Shown: positions 61,209 to 64,000 of the stretch, in pieces
Position numbering within the stretch: position 1 is the first letter of the stretch
Layout: the number at the start of each line of letters is the position of its first letter
From: Chlamydomonas reinhardtii
Taxonomy: Eukaryota; Chlorophyta; Chlorophyceae; Chlamydomonadales; Chlamydomonadaceae
Assembly: GCF_000002595.2 (NCBI RefSeq)
Contig: NC_057015.1
Coordinates: 2,490,952 to 2,554,951, forward strand
Direction of reading: 5' to 3'
Length of the DNA: 64,000 nt
Program-made: the position numbers and the translations under genes
The notes under the pieces: generated by a model
Seen by the model: only the letters and a program-made list of their open reading frames with translations
What the model was told of the DNA's origin: nothing
The model's database searches: none

Positions 61209-64000
61209 ATGTCCCACACACACGCTCACGGGGACCTCAGCGGTGCAGCGCACACCCCCGAGTTCTCCGCCTGTGACCACAGCCTGACTCACATCACCCT
61301 GGGCACGGGTCCCAACGTGCAGCAGTGCCCGCCGCCGCACCACTCGCTACAGGAGGCTCAACATCAATATCATCAGCAGTACCAACAACAACAACAACAA
61401 CAACAGCAGCAGCAGCAGCAGCATTACCAGCAACAGTACTACCAGCAGCAACAGCAGCAGCAACAGCAGCAACAGCAGCAGCAGCACAGCTACCAGGCGC
61501 GGCAGCAGGCGGTAGTGGAGGACAGCGGTACCGCAACGGGCACTGTCATCACCACCGTGACCACAGGCGGCATCCGCGTGCAGCAGCAGCAACAGGGGCC
61601 TGACGGCTACGAGGTAAGGGCCTGGCCTCATGGGCGACTAGGGCCGTCGCGTCTACAACCTCTCAGTGACCGGAAGTGCGCGGAAGTGCGCGTACCATGT
61701 CAGAGGTTGCTATGGTACGCCCTGGCCGCTGGATGGCCGCTCAAGCTGGGGCGCTATTTAAGACAAAGGTTGTTCCAGCCTGTGGGATAGGGTTGCGGAG
61801 CGCCAACATGCTCCTGCTCTGCACGATACTGATACATGACCTCGGCGCAACGTCCGTCGGCTAGTGCATCACGCAGCTGCTGGGCCACAGCCCGGCTTGC
61901 CGCCCTTGCGCCGGGCCACCATTACCTACACCAGTGGCACGCATTGTGTTCTCACGGGTTTCCTCCCTCGGACACCGACCCCATGACAGGTGTACGACAA
62001 CACCATGATGCTGAAGGAGCAGGGCGACCTGAACCGGGACCTGGATGACCTGGACGGCATGGGCCCGGGCGGCGACTTTGATGATGACGGAAACAACAGT
62101 CAGGGCAGCGGAAAGCGCTCGCGAACAAGGTATGGTCCTTCTGGGGGGCCATGGGGCCCAGGCGTCGGGTCAGGGTTGGGCGCCGCAGTAGACAGCCCAG
62201 AAGCCTTGAGGGGCATGCCGTATGTGCGCGGACGAGCTCCTTATTGCGACCTAGCTTACACGTCAGCGCCCCCTGGCCGTGACCTGTTGGCTGCTGCATG
62301 TGCACCCCCTACCCCTCCGCACCTCGCAGGCGCCCACACCTGCAGGGTCGCTTCAGCGGCCGCCTGACCACCAAGGAGGACGAGCGGCGCCTGGCGGAGG
62401 AGTGCAAGCTGCTCGGGCCGCTGCTGGGTGGCGTGGGCAAGCGCGGCGACAAGAGCCGCCTCACGCTGGCCAAGATCGTGCGCGGCATCGCCACCGGCGA
62501 AGTGCGCCGCTTCTGTGAGGAGCGCGAGCGCGGCATTGGGGTGAGCCTGCTGTCGACCCCGACCGTCAGCCGACATCGCGATGCTCCAAACCCAACACGT
62601 CTTGGAGAGCTCACAACGTTTCACAATGCACCTGTTCCTCCAGACACGCTCACATACGCGAAACTCTCACCACTACGGCCCGTCCTCCTCCTGCCCCTCA
62701 ACTGACCCCGTAGTTGCTCAAGTCCAAGCTGGCGGCCATCGACCCCGAGGCCGCCGCGTCCGTGCCAATCAACCCCATCCCGCTGCCAAGCGCGCAGCTG
62801 GGCGGCATGGGCATGGGCGGCATGGGTATGGGCGGCATGAGCATGGGCAGCATGGGTGCGCCCAGCAGCAGCATGATGGGCGGCAGCATGGGGCCCGGGC
62901 ACAGCCAGGTGAGTCGCGGCCGAGGCCTGGAAAAGGGGAGGCCGGAAGGAGGATGATAAGGAAGAGGCAAGAGACGCGAAGGCGCAGGCTATAGCAATCG
63001 AGAAGTGGGGGTAGCTGTGAGAGCCAAGGGGTATAGTAAGGAGCCTTGGGCGTGTTGCGGCAGTACCTTGGCAGGCAGATGGTGCAGGACCGTAAAGGAC
63101 TTGGGTCGGAGCTAGCGTTGCGTGTCATGGCTCTGCAAGACTGCGCTCCTTGAACCAACCTATGGTGAACCTCGCCTTCCTTCGGCCCTCCTCCTGCCGC
63201 ACCACTCATCCCGGCCATCCCCACCTCCACCCTCCCCTCACTGCCGTGGTCCGCGCAGCACGACTCGCTTGTGCGCGAGAACCACGACCTGCAGAGCGAG
63301 ATCTACCACCTGCGCTCGGAGCTGCAGGCGCGCGAGCGGCTGCTGCTGGAGCTGCAGGACACGGTGGGCCCAGACGGGGAGGCGGGCAGGCGGGGGCGTG
63401 GCTGCATGGGCGCTGGCGGCTTGCGCAGGGGAGGGGATGAGGGTTTCTCGGGACCTTGGGAGACCCGAAGGGTGCGAAGGCTTCTTGCGGCTGATGAGCA
63501 CAGGAGAAGTTGCTGAGGCTCATGTTGATTACCGTATTGCCATCCATTGTCTGTAGCCTGGCTGAACTCCTGCCACTTACACCCCACAGGGCATCATCAG
63601 TGGCTTCGTCCCCACCTCCATCCCTCTGGACGACGCCCAGCGCGGGGGTGTAGTGGCTGCGGGCGGCATGGGCCCCGGCGGCAACGCTCGCTCTCTCAGC
63701 ACCGAGATGGGCGCTCCGGGCGCCGGCGGCAGCGCGTACGGTGGCATGGGGGCGCGCTACGGCGGCAGTGGCTACGGCGGCCAGATGAACTTACCGCAGG
63801 TGTGCCCACATGCCGGAGCCTGGCTACCTCTTGCCGCAGCTGCGCGCGCTTTGTCACCTCTGCCATCTCTGCCCTCGTCATCCGGCTGACCCTCTGCCCA
63901 TATCCTCCTTGCCACTGCCACCCTCCAAACAGCAAAACAGCGCGCACCTGAGTTCGGGTATGGACGCCGGCGGCGCGGGCGGCGGCGTGGGCGGCTCCGC
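61209..64000 (+). CDS. Gln-rich coiled-coil protein of unknown function, 5' part
   Basis: Not recognised; runs off the window. Exons 61209-61613, 61990-62129, 62330-62540, 62714-62908, 63259-63363, 63590-63799 and 63933-64000 keep phase. The N terminus is rich in His and Gln with two long polyQ stretches interrupted by HYQQQYY. Exon 2 is acidic (DDLDGMGPGGDFDDD) and ends in a basic KRSRTR, a possible nuclear signal. Exon 3 is a compact charged segment (FSGRLTTKEDERRLAEECKL, KIVRGIATGEVRRFCEERER). Exon 4 has GMGMGG repeats, and exon 5 a coiled coil (ENHDLQSEIYHLRSELQARE). The polyQ, basic patch and coiled coil suggest a transcriptional regulator, but no DNA-binding domain is clear. The start is the first ATG in the open frame. 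Confidence 0.72.
61387..61489 (+). repeat. CAA/CAG codon repeat (polyglutamine)
   Basis: Two CAA/CAG tracts in frame in exon 1 of the Gln-rich gene, split by a His/Tyr segment. Mixed codons suggest protein-level selection rather than a recent pure-repeat expansion. Confidence 0.95.

Overview
The window is nuclear DNA of a green alga and fits Chlamydomonas reinhardtii closely. It is very GC-rich and genes are broken by many short GT-AG introns. Histone genes form divergent pairs, several genes end near a TGTAA poly(A) signal, and long (GT/CA)n runs are common. The outer-arm dynein intermediate chain read here matches what I remember of IC69/ODA6, and the neighbours (CPN23, histone pairs, a lipin) fit the ODA6 region of chromosome 12. 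The placement is from memory and was not searched.

Layout. 1-3720 (+): 3' part of a lipin/phosphatidate phosphatase. 4733-9703 (+): an unrecognised secreted, single-pass membrane protein. 9.7-12.65 kb: gene-poor spacer. 12.65-13.87 kb and 20.41-21.63 kb: two near-identical divergent H3/H4 cassettes in inverted orientation, bracketing a 15-exon alpha/beta-hydrolase-like gene (15023-19922, +). 22.46-23.75 kb: a divergent H2A/H2B pair. 24416-32596 (-): an 18-exon CstF77/RNA14 gene with a retroelement ORF1/gag-like relic and long CA repeats in its 2-kb intron 13. 33436-35541 (+): ODA6/IC69. 36673-38309 (-): TIM50. 39484-42518 (-): a FUT8-like Golgi glycosyltransferase. 43558-44935 (-): plastid co-chaperonin CPN23. 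45436-54196 (-): a large MscS-type channel with an EF-hand. 54988-55344 (-): RPB9. 56111-58210 (+): TATA-binding protein with a long C-terminal tail. 58.2-61.2 kb: no supported gene. 61209-64000 (+): 5' part of a Gln-rich, coiled-coil protein of unknown function.

How the genes relate. Several products serve nuclear gene expression: core histones, TBP, RPB9 and CstF77. They are not an operon; each has its own promoter. The three divergent histone pairs share a promoter element and all six genes end in the same hairpin, so they are probably co-regulated in S phase. Exon boundaries were set by eye from splice consensus, reading phase and family similarity. The summed coding length is a multiple of three for every complete gene. 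One junction in the channel gene and the first coding exon of the hydrolase gene are the least certain.
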